NCBI GenBank assembly: GCA_003217965.1
Contig: QHNB01000072.1
Coordinates: 1-11,770, forward strand
Direction: 5' to 3'
Length of the DNA stretch: 11,770 nt
Source of the DNA: Verrucomicrobiota bacterium
GTDB taxonomy: Bacteria > Verrucomicrobiota > Verrucomicrobiia > Chthoniobacterales > UBA10450
This document shows, one piece after another, positions 1 to 6,944 of the stretch (the first letter of the stretch is position 1; the number at the start of each line of letters is the position of its first letter). Both the position numbers and the translations under genes were made by a program. A model generated the notes under the pieces. It saw only the letters and a program-made list of their open reading frames with translations, had not been told where the DNA came from and searched no databases.

Positions 1-225
1 CATCATCTAGCATTTAAAGCGGAATCTCGCGCCGAAGTCGACAGACTGCATCGCGAGCTGAAGAGAATAGGGGCCACGATAGTGAGTCCACCGCGAGAGT
101 ATCCAGAATATACCCCGCCGGGTTACTACGCTCTCTTCTTCAAGGATCTGGAGGGTATTAAGTACGAGATTGTGTGCGCCAGACACGATGGAGCCTGTAC
201 TGAGAAACTGAGAGGTGATAGTTGA
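1..225 (+). CDS. VOC (glyoxalase/bleomycin-resistance fold) protein, C-terminal part
   Basis: Frame 1 is open from the first base to a TGA at 223-225 and gives 74 residues. It reads as the last beta-alpha-beta-beta-beta unit of a VOC domain: HHLAFKA at the window edge, a helix (EVDRLHRELKRIGA), then GYYALFFKDLEGIKYEIVCA. The Glu of KYEIV sits where VOC enzymes place the last metal-ligand Glu, and the HH at the edge could include the metal His. The substrate cannot be told from this fragment. The last residues (about TEKLRGDS) and the stop codon lie inside a dispersed repeat (199-280), so the native C-terminus may have been replaced. The start lies outside the window. The fold is quite sure; any specific function is not. 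Confidence 0.8.
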   Translation, partial: HHLAFKAESRAEVDRLHRELKRIGATIVSPPREYPEYTPPGYYALFFKDLEGIKYEIVCARHDGACTEKLRGDS

Positions 226-280
226 GAGTAAAAGAAAGCTCGCTTTCACCAGCGTTGGCTGATCTTACGCTCGTTAGATT
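199..280 (+). repeat. Dispersed 'GTTGAG' intergenic repeat, copy 1
   Basis: The core GAGAGGTGATAGTTGAGAGT (210-229) followed by AAA recurs almost exactly in copies at 764-860 and 2560-2673. The similarity starts at TGAGAAA upstream and continues through AAGCTCG to a tail of the form AGCGTTGGCTGA...CTCGTTAG (251-276). This copy begins inside the VOC gene and supplies its stop codon. The spacer between that gene and the GNAT start at 296 is essentially this repeat. Confidence 0.7.
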
Positions 281-295
281 GAACACTGAATTGGT

Positions 296-766
296 ATGCG
301 CGGAGTTCAGATTAACTACCTGATTGAGCACCCCGAATACATCTCGCAATTGGCGCAGTGGCTGTTCGAACAGTGGGGCTCTATTCTTGGCGAAGAAACC
401 CCTGAGGCTCGAATCAAAAAACTGAAGACGCACATGAATCGAGATAAGTTGCCTATTGCATGGGTTGCGCATGCGAATGGACAACTTCTCGGAACCGCCG
501 CCCTTCGCGTGCACGATCTGGAGGGACGCGAAGATCTGACTCCTTGGCTCGGCGGAGTATTTGTAGGCTCACATTTTCGCCGTCAGGGTATTGGTACCGC
601 ACTATGTGCCGCCGTCGAGGACGAGGCTTGGTCGCGAGCGATACACACCCTGTATTTGTTCACGCTCGACAAACAGGCGTGGTATTCACGCCTAGGCTGG
701 ACAGTGCTCGGCCCGTGCGTTTGGCAGCAGCGGCCCGGTGATATAATGTGCAAGCCGTTGTATTAA
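296..766 (+). CDS. GNAT-family N-acetyltransferase
   Basis: The 156-residue protein is a single GNAT domain that would transfer an acetyl group from acetyl-CoA to an amine. The acetyl-CoA pyrophosphate-binding signature is clear: HFRRQGIGTALC (residues 93-104), following the beta-4 strand LGGVFV. The preceding strand IAWVAHANGQLLGTAAL is typical, and the C-terminal WYSRLGW (129-135) is the usual Tyr-containing motif B, where the Tyr often acts as general acid. Length is normal. The acceptor cannot be predicted. ATG 296 is the first in-frame ATG; the upstream sequence has only a weak purine stretch, perhaps because the leader is a repeat. It follows the VOC gene by 70 bp and is itself followed at once by another repeat copy. 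Confidence 0.88.
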   Translation: MRGVQINYLIEHPEYISQLAQWLFEQWGSILGEETPEARIKKLKTHMNRDKLPIAWVAHANGQLLGTAALRVHDLEGREDLTPWLGGVFVGSHFRRQGIGTALCAAVEDEAWSRAIHTLYLFTLDKQAWYSRLGWTVLGPCVWQQRPGDIMCKPLY

Positions 767-860
767 GAAAGTTGAGAGATGATAGTTGAGAGTAAAGCAA
801 AGCTCGCCACAGTTTACCCGCCGCGGCGGGCCAGTCGTGGCTGAGCTTGTGGCTCGTTGC
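764..860 (+). repeat. Dispersed 'GTTGAG' intergenic repeat, copy 2
   Basis: AAGAAAGTTGAGAGATGATAG (from 766) runs into TTGAGAGTAAAGCAAAGCTCG (786-806), nearly identical to copies 1 and 3. The tail is split by a perfect 14-bp palindrome CCCGCCGCGGCGGG (817-830) and then resumes with GTGGCTGAGCTTGTGGCTCGTT (about 837-858), matching the tails of the other copies. It begins right at the GNAT stop codon. Confidence 0.7.
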
Positions 861-1298
861 GACGATGGAGAGTCTCAGAGGCCATTTCGTGTATGCAGCG
901 GTCGCTGCTTTAGCAGCGTGCCAGACGCCACCAGCGTCAAATCAGGAAACCCTGCCCAACAAGCCCGCCGCTCGAAGCGGCGAGTCGGCCTCTCCGTCGT
1001 CGCAATACGAGGTCGATTTTGGCCCTCTCCAGCCAGCAAATTTCAGTAATCTCCGTGGCGGTCCTATCAGACCGCCGTGACAAGCGCAGGACTGTCTCGT
1101 GGTGGCACTTGCAGAACCGCGTCGTGATTGTCGCGCGATGGGTCGTAACCGATCGCTCCAGCGAAGCGCTGGCCGGCGCCCTAAAAAAGTTGAGCGATAA
1201 TTGTTAAGAGCAGGCCGCTGGCTGGCGCGATGACTAGTTGAGATTAAACGGCATCGCGGGGGCGGAAAAGTTCTTGTAACTCCGGGCGTTGACGGACG
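767..1298. repeat. Gene-less stretch made of repeats and short hairpins
   Basis: I find no convincing gene here. The stretch holds repeat copy 2 and then spaced hairpins: 817-830 (perfect palindrome), 903-918 (7-bp stem CGCTGCT/AGCAGCG), 966-982 (CGCCGCT/AGCGGCG), 1057-1076 (GGCGGTC/GACCGCC) and 1158-1172 (CCAGCG/CGCTGG). From about 1187 to 1258 there are two weak echoes of the GTTGAG repeat (AAAAGTTGAGCGATAA and GATGACTAGTTGAGATTAAA). The pattern resembles REP/BIME-type intergenic palindromes rather than coding sequence. Confidence 0.6.
1057..1076. repeat. GGCGGTY palindrome, copy 1
   Basis: GGCGGTC (1057-1063) pairs with GACCGCC (1070-1076) across a 6-base loop. The same stem recurs at 6945-6963, 7851-7869 and 8510-8528. 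In the last two the seventh pair is T-A instead of C-G. Confidence 0.7.
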
Positions 1299-2387
1299 CT
1301 AGAAGCTGATCTTCAGAATGCGACCACCCGTACCCACCAGCCATCCGGCTTTGGGACTGGCAAAAGCTACCGCCCAGTAGCCGCTCACACCGGGCAACGT
1401 GAACCAGGTGTTTCCCTCATCGGGAGTCCAGGCCGCGCCTCCGGTGTTAGCTGTGATCACCACCGCGCGCCCGAGATTGTCTCCGGCACCGCCACCAGTC
1501 CGACCTACGTAGCTTAGGCCGAAAATGGCGCCCGTCACGGGAGGAGGGTTCGTAAGAATCCAGGTTTGACCGCCGTCTTCCGAAGTTGCGGTATCCGCGC
1601 TATTGGGATTGTTGGGGTCCAAATCACCGCCGCCTACGATGCCATGAAATGGATCACGAAATGCAACGGTGAAGGCGCCCCCGCTAGGCGAGCTTGCCAG
1701 TGGAGTATCATACGCGTTCCACGTGTTGCCTGCGTCTCTGGTCGCCAGGACCCTGGCAATCGTCGAGCCACCCGTGGCAATCCAACCATTCCTCCCACCT
1801 TGTGTTGTGACGCAAGTACCACTTGACGCGAAGGAGGATTCTCCCGGCAATGCCGGCGGCATATTGCTACTGATATCCTGCCAGGTCGTTCCGTCGGTGG
1901 TGCGCAGGTCCGGGAACACTCCATTCACTGAGTCGCTGTGCGCAATGCCCCGCTGCGGCGTCCAGAACGCGAAGCCGTCGTAGAAGGCATTCGGATTCTG
2001 GTTCTCGAACTGTAGCGTCCAAGTAGCACCGCCATCCACCGTCTTGTAGATGCGAAAATCTGTTGGGTCCCCTGAAGTTCCAATGGACAACAGATAGGCG
2101 ACGCTAGCGCTGAAGGCCTGCACGTCGCGGAACTGTAGCGTTTGGGCCCCCAGTACGACGCCCGCTCTCCACGTTTTTCCACCGTCGGTGGTGACGGTGA
2201 ACGTGCCGTTGCGACCGCATGCCCAGACCACCTGCGGGTTCACCGGCCAGACCGCGATCAGACCGTTGGTAGTGCCGCTGTCTTGCGGAGTAAGTGTTGG
2301 TTGACGAATTGGCGAGCGCTCTTGCGCGCTCAGGATTGTGCAGGCGAACGTCGGAATCAGGAGGGCAATCAATGATCGTTTCAACAT
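1299..2387 (-). CDS. Secreted Ycf48/Asp-box (BNR-like) repeat protein
   Basis: The 362-residue protein starts with a Sec signal peptide (MLKRS, hydrophobic core to about residue 18, likely cut after LSA-Q near 21-22), so it should be exported. The body carries Asp-box motifs of the S/T-x-D-x-G-x-x-W type: TTDGGKTW (66-73), TVDGGATW (116-123), TRDAGNTW (216-223), SEDGGQTW (269-276), TPDEGNTW (321-328), plus a degenerate, one-residue-short RTTDGTTW (162-169). This spacing predicts a six- or seven-bladed beta-propeller as in Ycf48/HCF136 and BNR sialidase-like proteins. No sialidase catalytic Arg triad is recognisable, so an assembly, binding or structural role is more likely than hydrolysis. 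The ATG is preceded by GGAGA at 8-nt spacing. The gene stands alone and is divergent from the CPBP gene. Confidence 0.85.
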   Translation of the reverse strand: MLKRSLIALLIPTFACTILSAQERSPIRQPTLTPQDSGTTNGLIAVWPVNPQVVWACGRNGTFTVTTDGGKTWRAGVVLGAQTLQFRDVQAFSASVAYLLSIGTSGDPTDFRIYKTVDGGATWTLQFENQNPNAFYDGFAFWTPQRGIAHSDSVNGVFPDLRTTDGTTWQDISSNMPPALPGESSFASSGTCVTTQGGRNGWIATGGSTIARVLATRDAGNTWNAYDTPLASSPSGGAFTVAFRDPFHGIVGGGDLDPNNPNSADTATSEDGGQTWILTNPPPVTGAIFGLSYVGRTGGGAGDNLGRAVVITANTGGAAWTPDEGNTWFTLPGVSGYWAVAFASPKAGWLVGTGGRILKISF

Positions 2388-2419
2388 GGCAATTTCTCCA
2401 AAAGCAAGCTCGTGGCGTG

Positions 2420-2448
2420 AGTCTAGGCCGCGCTCTAAAAGGCGTCAA
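2420..2448 (-). promoter_or_regulatory. Probable sigma70-type promoter of the Asp-box protein gene
   Basis: Reading the minus strand, TTGACG (2448-2443) is followed after exactly 17 bases by TAGACT (2425-2420), which matches four of six -10 positions. Transcription would begin near 2412, giving a leader of about 25 bases that contains the GGAGA ribosome-binding site (2395-2399). Spacing and position fit well, but the call rests on sequence alone. Confidence 0.45.
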
Positions 2449-2559
2449 ACTCCCCGCTGCACGGAAAAACTACTTTCCGAACCCGAGCTGGCAACTGTTT
2501 ACAACTAGCTTGTGGCGAACGTACACTATCAATTACGGAGGAGTTTGCCTGGCCGGATT

Positions 2560-2673
2560 ATTGAGAAAGTTGAGGGTTGAGAGGTGATAGTTGAGAGTAA
2601 AGCAAAACTCGGTTCTGCCAGCGTGCCTGCTCGGGAACAAATTCGGAGTAGCTGAAGTTGTGTCTCGTTAGGA
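2560..2673 (+). repeat. Dispersed 'GTTGAG' intergenic repeat, copy 3
   Basis: ATTGAGAAAGTTGAGGGTTGA (2560-2580) is followed by GAGGTGATAGTTGAGAGTAA (2581-2600) and AGCAAAACTCGG, then CCAGCGTGCC and a tail GTAGCTGAAGTTGTGTCTCG (2648-2667) that matches copies 1 and 2. It has one extra GTTGAG unit. It occupies the middle of the divergent spacer 2388-2740. A loose inverted pair GGGAACA (2633-2639) and TGTTCCC (2695-2701) spans its end. Confidence 0.7.
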
Positions 2674-2740
2674 CTCGTGAATCTTTCAAAAACCTGTTCC
2701 CAAGGACAGAGAGTTTTGTAAACAGGGAGGAGAGTGCACA

Positions 2741-3454
2741 ATGTCGTCGAACACAACAATAATATCTGCCGATACTGCGACGGAGCCCATCGCACCCTGG
2801 TGGCATACCTTGCTGGTGCTGGTCCCTTTAGCTATAGGATCGGTCGCAAGCTGGTACCAGCACGGACTGCCAAATGCACATGTGCCCGGGATAGGTTCCC
2901 GGCTCTCAAGCTACATCACAGTACTGGTGCAAGAGTGGTGTGTGGTTCTTTTAATCTGGCTCGCACTCAAACGCCGCGGGCTTTCTATTGGCAGTTTGGT
3001 TTCAGGTTGCTGGCCGACCCTCGGCGCCTTCTTCAGAGATCTAGGACTTGCCATCGGCTTTCTTGTTGTAGTGGTCCCGCTGATAGGAACTCTGGTTCAT
3101 TTTTTTGCGGGCGGCGCCAATAGTAACGTGGGGAGTATCACGCCCAAGACCGCATTCGAGCTTGTGCTATGGCTAGGACTCGCCGGGACCGCCGGCTTTT
3201 GTGAGGAGCTCATCTTCCGGGGCTATCTTACCCAACAATTCCGCGCGTGGACCGGCAGCCCTGTATTCGCTATCGTCCTTCAAGGGGCGGTCTTTGGCCT
3301 CGCTCACGGGTATTACGAGAAGGTCATGGTTCTCATCATGGTTCAGGGCTGGCTTCTGGGATTGCTTGCCTACTGGCGCCATAGCCTGCGCCCCGGAATG
3401 CTGGCTCACGGACTGCAAGACGGTATTGGGGGTGTCGTCGCATTCTTCTCATGA
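2741..3454 (+). CDS. CPBP-family intramembrane metalloprotease (Abi/CAAX-like)
   Basis: The 237-residue protein is polytopic, with membrane segments near 23-40, 58-76, 100-122, 138-153 and three or more after 173. It carries the full motif set of the CPBP/Rce1-like glutamic protease family: EELIFRGYL (155-163; Glu155, Glu156, Arg160), FGLAH (185-189; His189) and HGLQD (223-227; His223, Asp227). Bacterial relatives include MroQ-type peptide processors and bacteriocin self-immunity proteins, but the substrate here is unknown and no peptide precursor is seen nearby. The ATG has a strong Shine-Dalgarno, GGGAGGAG (2725-2732), 8 bases upstream. The stop TGA overlaps the next gene's ATG (ATGA, 3451-3454), so the two are probably translationally coupled. 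Confidence 0.9.
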   Translation: MSSNTTIISADTATEPIAPWWHTLLVLVPLAIGSVASWYQHGLPNAHVPGIGSRLSSYITVLVQEWCVVLLIWLALKRRGLSIGSLVSGCWPTLGAFFRDLGLAIGFLVVVVPLIGTLVHFFAGGANSNVGSITPKTAFELVLWLGLAGTAGFCEELIFRGYLTQQFRAWTGSPVFAIVLQGAVFGLAHGYYEKVMVLIMVQGWLLGLLAYWRHSLRPGMLAHGLQDGIGGVVAFFS

Positions 3455-4134
3455 AGATAGAGACGGTTCCATACATCAGCAACGCACGCAGACCGGAGAT
3501 GCCGACCTATTCCGCATCGACAGATGCGAGTGATCTGGCTGGCCTTATGGATGCACTTAAGCTCGAGCGTGTTCACCTAGTGAGCTATTCTTACGGCGCC
3601 TTTGCCTCACTTTTCTTTGCTATACAACATCCGGAGCGTGTGCGCAGTCTCACCTTATCTGAACCGCCCATTTTGAAATTTCTGGCAGAGATTCCGGCCG
3701 GGCAGGCACAACTGGATCATTTCATGACGATGTTTTGGAAACCTGTAGCCGACGCCTTTCGACGCGCACGACCAGAAGAAGCGCTGCGGATCACCTGTGA
3801 CTACTTCGGCGGAAAAGGTTCATACGAGGCGTTGACACCGGATGTCAGGAGTAGACTTGCAAGCGATCTTCCCGAGTGGAAAGCGCTGATAACGTCGCGC
3901 GACGCTTTCCCTAATATAGATCGCAATGCTGTGAAAGGGTTCCAAGTACCAACTCTTTTAATCACCGGCGAGAAAACATTACCTGAGATGCAAACGATCA
4001 CTGACGAGCTCAGCCAGCTCCTGCTTAATGCAGAAGTCGTTCGCATTCCCGGGGCAACGCACGACATGTGGGTAGAGGCGCCGGAAGCGTGTCGCAACGC
4101 AACCCTTAAATTCATCGGTGCACACGAGAGATGA
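3451..4134 (+). CDS. Alpha/beta hydrolase, N-terminally truncated (possible pseudogene)
   Basis: The 227 residues align by eye with the latter two-thirds of alpha/beta hydrolases. They include helix A before the nucleophile elbow (DLAGLMDALKLERVHLV), the elbow SYSYGAF with Ser47 as nucleophile (the usual first Gly is Ser45), strand TLLITGEKTLPEM (168-180) and PGATHDMW with catalytic-type His204. The first strands and the oxyanion-hole HG-x-P loop, normally about 60-70 residues, are missing. The frame begins at an ATG that overlaps the CPBP stop, with no sign of the missing part upstream. The usual Asp after the GE strand is not obvious; Glu173 or Glu179 are nearby. Either a deletion fused a hydrolase remnant to the CPBP gene, or this is a compact coupled partner. 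The first seems likelier, and activity is doubtful. Confidence 0.7.
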   Translation: MKIETVPYISNARRPEMPTYSASTDASDLAGLMDALKLERVHLVSYSYGAFASLFFAIQHPERVRSLTLSEPPILKFLAEIPAGQAQLDHFMTMFWKPVADAFRRARPEEALRITCDYFGGKGSYEALTPDVRSRLASDLPEWKALITSRDAFPNIDRNAVKGFQVPTLLITGEKTLPEMQTITDELSQLLLNAEVVRIPGATHDMWVEAPEACRNATLKFIGAHER

Positions 4135-4224
4135 AACTAAGAAATGGCTAACCAGGCGATGCAGCCTGACCGTGAAAGCTTTGAAAGTCAGTTATTGTCT
4201 GCCCACAGCCGATCAGAGATGCTA

Positions 4225-6177
4225 CTAAGGCGATTGCGAAAGAAACTGCGCGTCGCTTGCCTTAGCCATGCGCAAGTTTTCCTCGGCCTCCGGAAAATCA
4301 GGATGAAGACGTAACGCTTGTTCGAATTGCGCGATCGCCTGGGAAGTGTTGCCTTGGCGCATGAAAACCTCGCCCAGGTAGTTGTGAGGTTGAGCGAGTT
4401 TGGGATCGAGCCGGGACGCCTCGAGATAATGCATCTTCGCCTCCTCCAAGTCGCCCTTTGCGAAGAGCGCACTTGCGAGATCGATGTGAGCATCGACAAG
4501 GTGAGGATCAGCCTGCACAGCCTGCCGATACTCCGCAATTGCCTCCTCCAGTTTCCCGTGTTTTTCCAGGAAAGCGCCATAACTATACCGGGCCATCGCG
4601 GACTTTGGTTCTGCCCGGACGGCAGCCTCGCATTCGGCCGCGGCTTGTTCAGGGCGGCCGAGGCGCTCTAAAAGATAGGCATAACCGGAGTGGAACTCCG
4701 CGTTGCCAGGTTCGATCCGCAGTGCTTCTTGGAAATGATTCTGCGCCTCCTCCAGTTTTCCTTTGCCAGTCAGAACGGCGGCCAGACTAGCGTGAGACTT
4801 TGCAGCACTGGGATTAAAACGTAGCGCAGTGGAAAATTCCGCGGCCGCTTCATCGAGCCGGCCAGCATCTTGCAGAGCCTTGCCATAATTGGAATGCTGC
4901 CGCGCTCCAACCGGAAGATCGGTCACGATTTGGCCTAAACGTTCAAGCTCACTCCGCGGAGTGCGGACCTGGCCAAGCCAGAAGGCTCCAAGAGGAACGA
5001 CAAAAACAGCCACCCATTTGGCGCCGTGCAAGGCCCAGCTCGGTAGGAAACCGTTCCTCGAAACGTCGGCGGTGCCGCCGCCGATACCGAGAGACTGTCG
5101 GGTGGATTTCTCGCGTACTTTCCAGATGAATCCGTCGTAATAAAAATGGAGCAGCGCCGAAGCGGTCACCACCCCAGTGAGCATGCGTTTGACTGTATCG
5201 ATGCCGATACTCGACTTGAAATAGCCCAGCGCCCCGTAGGCGAAGATCAGGCCCACATAAAGACCAACCAGCGAACCACTGCGCCGGAACACAAAACGCA
5301 TAAAACCGCCGATCGAGCTGTCTGCCTCAACCCGTTTGCGATTATAAATCCAAACCAGGGAGAGGTACTGGACGTCGTGGAATACTTCGAATAAGGCAAC
5401 GCCGACGAGAACGCTCGCGACGATGTTGTTGCAGTACCACCAGAAGGAAATGCTCGTGACAAGAAGCACGAGCTTTACCGGACTTGGCCGCTTTCCGCGG
5501 ATCCACATCCAGATAAAATTTGCCAAGAATAGGACTGCAACTGTGATCGCCAACCCAAGCAACCCTTGCTGTGCCGCTCGAAGCAGTCCCGGCGGAATGA
5601 AAGGCCCACCCGCCGAATAATAAGTCTCCAACGTATCGGTCATTCGTTGCGATGAGAGAAGGACCGCAGTTGCAAACCAGATCCCGCACAATGCGAAATC
5701 GAGACGACGCGTCAGCGCAGCGAATGAGCCCACTTTCGCATCGTAGATGCGACAGAACCCATAGGTTTGCATCATGCCGTGCCAAACGCCCCAGATAAAG
5801 GCGATCATCACGATGCCTTTCAGGTCCCACAGAAAAAAGATCGTGCAGACGACCACCAAAAAAATCGGTGCAAAAATGAAGCGCCACTTACAGCGCTGGA
5901 ACAAGCCCGGATCGCCGTAGGCGCGAATCATCCCGGGCAAGTGGTGACCCATCGCGCCAAAGGCAGCGACAAAAAGATAGATGTCTTCTGCGCTCCAACG
6001 CGCCTGGGCCACGATGAAAATCGGCAGGATTACTAGCGGGGTGCAGACGTAGAGAATCAGGTCGCGCCAACCGTCGAGAATCCATAAATTAGGCTTCCGC
6101 GCGACGGCAGGCGCAGCCGGAACAGTTTGCGGAGTTGAGAACGCAGTAACGTGCTGCATGCCTTTTAACGAAGCCAA
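4225..6177 (-). CDS. Polytopic membrane protein with histidine motifs and six C-terminal TPRs
   Basis: The 650-residue protein has two parts. Residues 38-400 hold about nine hydrophobic segments. At or next to membrane edges are four charged/histidine motifs: GHHLPGMIR (77-85), WHGMMQTYGF (132-141), FHDVQYLSLVW (266-276) and HFYYDGFIWKVR (344-355). Residues 426-629 are six perfect 34-residue TPRs, suggesting protein binding. I do not recognise a named family. Histidine clusters of this style occur in membrane iron enzymes (fatty-acid desaturases/hydroxylases, Brp/Blh beta-carotene oxygenases), so a metal-binding role is possible but unproven. The TTG start at 6177 has GAGGA about 5 bases upstream. 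An ATG at 6159 would drop six residues but has no well-placed Shine-Dalgarno. It is convergent with the hydrolase; the 90-bp gap holds only a weak hairpin (4153-4168) without a T-run. Confidence 0.85.
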   Translation of the reverse strand: MASLKGMQHVTAFSTPQTVPAAPAVARKPNLWILDGWRDLILYVCTPLVILPIFIVAQARWSAEDIYLFVAAFGAMGHHLPGMIRAYGDPGLFQRCKWRFIFAPIFLVVVCTIFFLWDLKGIVMIAFIWGVWHGMMQTYGFCRIYDAKVGSFAALTRRLDFALCGIWFATAVLLSSQRMTDTLETYYSAGGPFIPPGLLRAAQQGLLGLAITVAVLFLANFIWMWIRGKRPSPVKLVLLVTSISFWWYCNNIVASVLVGVALFEVFHDVQYLSLVWIYNRKRVEADSSIGGFMRFVFRRSGSLVGLYVGLIFAYGALGYFKSSIGIDTVKRMLTGVVTASALLHFYYDGFIWKVREKSTRQSLGIGGGTADVSRNGFLPSWALHGAKWVAVFVVPLGAFWLGQVRTPRSELERLGQIVTDLPVGARQHSNYGKALQDAGRLDEAAAEFSTALRFNPSAAKSHASLAAVLTGKGKLEEAQNHFQEALRIEPGNAEFHSGYAYLLERLGRPEQAAAECEAAVRAEPKSAMARYSYGAFLEKHGKLEEAIAEYRQAVQADPHLVDAHIDLASALFAKGDLEEAKMHYLEASRLDPKLAQPHNYLGEVFMRQGNTSQAIAQFEQALRLHPDFPEAEENLRMAKASDAQFLSQSP

Positions 6178-6317
6178 GCTTTCCTCAAACCGGCTGGAAA
6201 ATCAATGCTGGCTTCGCGGACCAAATCGCACGGATCATGATCGATCTTGACGGGTCTTTTCCAAATCGCCGCAGCTTTACTCCTCTTAGCGCGCAAGCGA
6301 GCTGCCTGTTGAGGCAT
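6165..6317 (-). CDS. Possible 50-residue upstream ORF overlapping the TPR gene start
   Basis: A minus-strand ATG at 6317 is preceded by GAGGA with 7-base spacing and opens a 50-codon basic protein (MPQQAARLRAKRSK..., ending AGLRKAWLR). Its TAA (6165-6167) falls between the alternative TTG (6177) and ATG (6159) starts of the TPR protein, so it could couple translation of that gene. The frame stays open upstream to about 6390 (..HATDYLIVAEEDY before the ATG), so it may instead be the 3' remnant of a longer decayed gene. I recognise no family. Confidence 0.3.
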   Translation of the reverse strand: MPQQAARLRAKRSKAAAIWKRPVKIDHDPCDLVREASIDFPAGLRKAWLR

Positions 6318-6525
6318 GTAGTCTTCCTCGGCAACGATGAGGTAATCGGTTGCATGTTCTCGGACCAGGGGCGTAACGGAAACAGATCTGGCGGACTATG
6401 GGGCAAAGGTTGGCAATCCTAAGATCTTCGTGTCGCTGGTGAATGAGCGGACAAGCATAACCAGGGGCGGCCGGGCATACCGGCTTGCGAGACCAGGTGG
6501 GTGCGAGCATCTTTCGCCGTAGGCC
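6318..6525. other. Spacer without a supportable gene
   Basis: This completes a roughly 350-bp gap between the divergent TPR-membrane and VOC genes. Several frames are open for 40-90 codons on both strands, but none has a recognisable domain together with a ribosome-binding site. I see no clear repeat or terminator, and no convincing promoter for either flanking gene. Decayed coding sequence is possible. Confidence 0.4.
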
Positions 6526-6942
6526 ATGACAACACCTGCAGGTCCAGTCCGAACACATGGCTTAACGCACATCGCTCTTCGAGTTCGAGATGCCAAGCGC
6601 TCACTGCAATTCTATGAGAGAGTCTTTGGCGTCGTCGCAGTCTATGAAAAAGACGGCTTCATTCAGGCTCAGACACCCGGTTCCCTGGACGTGCTCGTCT
6701 TTGAAGAGGAAGCGTCCAAGGCTGGTCTTGTCGGAGGCATCGCGCATTTCGGTTTCCGCCTGATCGATCCCGCGGACATCAACACGGCGCTTCGCGCAGT
6801 GAAAGCAGCCGGAGGACATGTCCTCAGCCACGGTGAGTTTTGTCCTGGCGAGCCCTATCTGTTCTTCCGTGATCCCGACGGCTACGAGGTCGAAATATGG
6901 TATGAGTTACCAACTCCAATAGATCCGCCGCTTAAGGCCTGA
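6526..6942 (+). CDS. VOC-family (glyoxalase-fold) protein
   Basis: The 138-residue protein is one complete VOC domain with two beta-alpha-beta-beta-beta modules. The first module starts LTHIALRVRDAKRSLQFYERVFG (13-35), with His15 as likely metal ligand. The second starts IAHFGFRL (72-79) with His74 and ends LFFRDPDGYEVEIWYE (112-127), with Glu123 at the final ligand position. Such proteins are metal-dependent lyases, dioxygenases or resistance proteins; the ligand set fits a metalloenzyme but the substrate cannot be read from sequence. ATG 6526 gives a normal N-terminus; the ribosome-binding site is weak (GTAGG 2 bases upstream). The stop is 2 bases before a GGCGGTY palindrome. It is not closely similar to the partial VOC protein at the window start. 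Confidence 0.9.
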   Translation: MTTPAGPVRTHGLTHIALRVRDAKRSLQFYERVFGVVAVYEKDGFIQAQTPGSLDVLVFEEEASKAGLVGGIAHFGFRLIDPADINTALRAVKAAGGHVLSHGEFCPGEPYLFFRDPDGYEVEIWYELPTPIDPPLKA

Positions 6943-6944
6943 CA

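Noticed and set aside
865..1080. A 71-residue frame with a lipoprotein-like N-terminus (LAAC at the lipobox position)
   Set aside because: The apparent signal peptide is encoded by a hairpin (903-918), a second hairpin lies in the middle, the stop is in a GGCGGTY palindrome, the start region is repeat sequence, and there is no Shine-Dalgarno. The lipobox is best explained by chance.
2741..4134. CPBP protease plus hydrolase as a bacteriocin or peptide-processing cluster
   Set aside because: No precursor peptide, transporter or modification enzyme is nearby, and the hydrolase is truncated.
4153..4168. CAGGC/GCCTG hairpin as a bidirectional terminator between convergent genes
   Set aside because: The stem is only 5 bp and has no T-run on either strand.
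5342..5887. A 181-codon minus-strand open frame inside the membrane/TPR gene
   Set aside because: It is an out-of-frame shadow of that gene; the in-frame product has coherent membrane segments and TPRs.
6396..6525. Possible toxin-antitoxin remnant in the spacer before the VOC gene
   Set aside because: Short frames on both strands have a faint antitoxin-like flavour, but no frame gives a full motif or intact start and stop arrangement.
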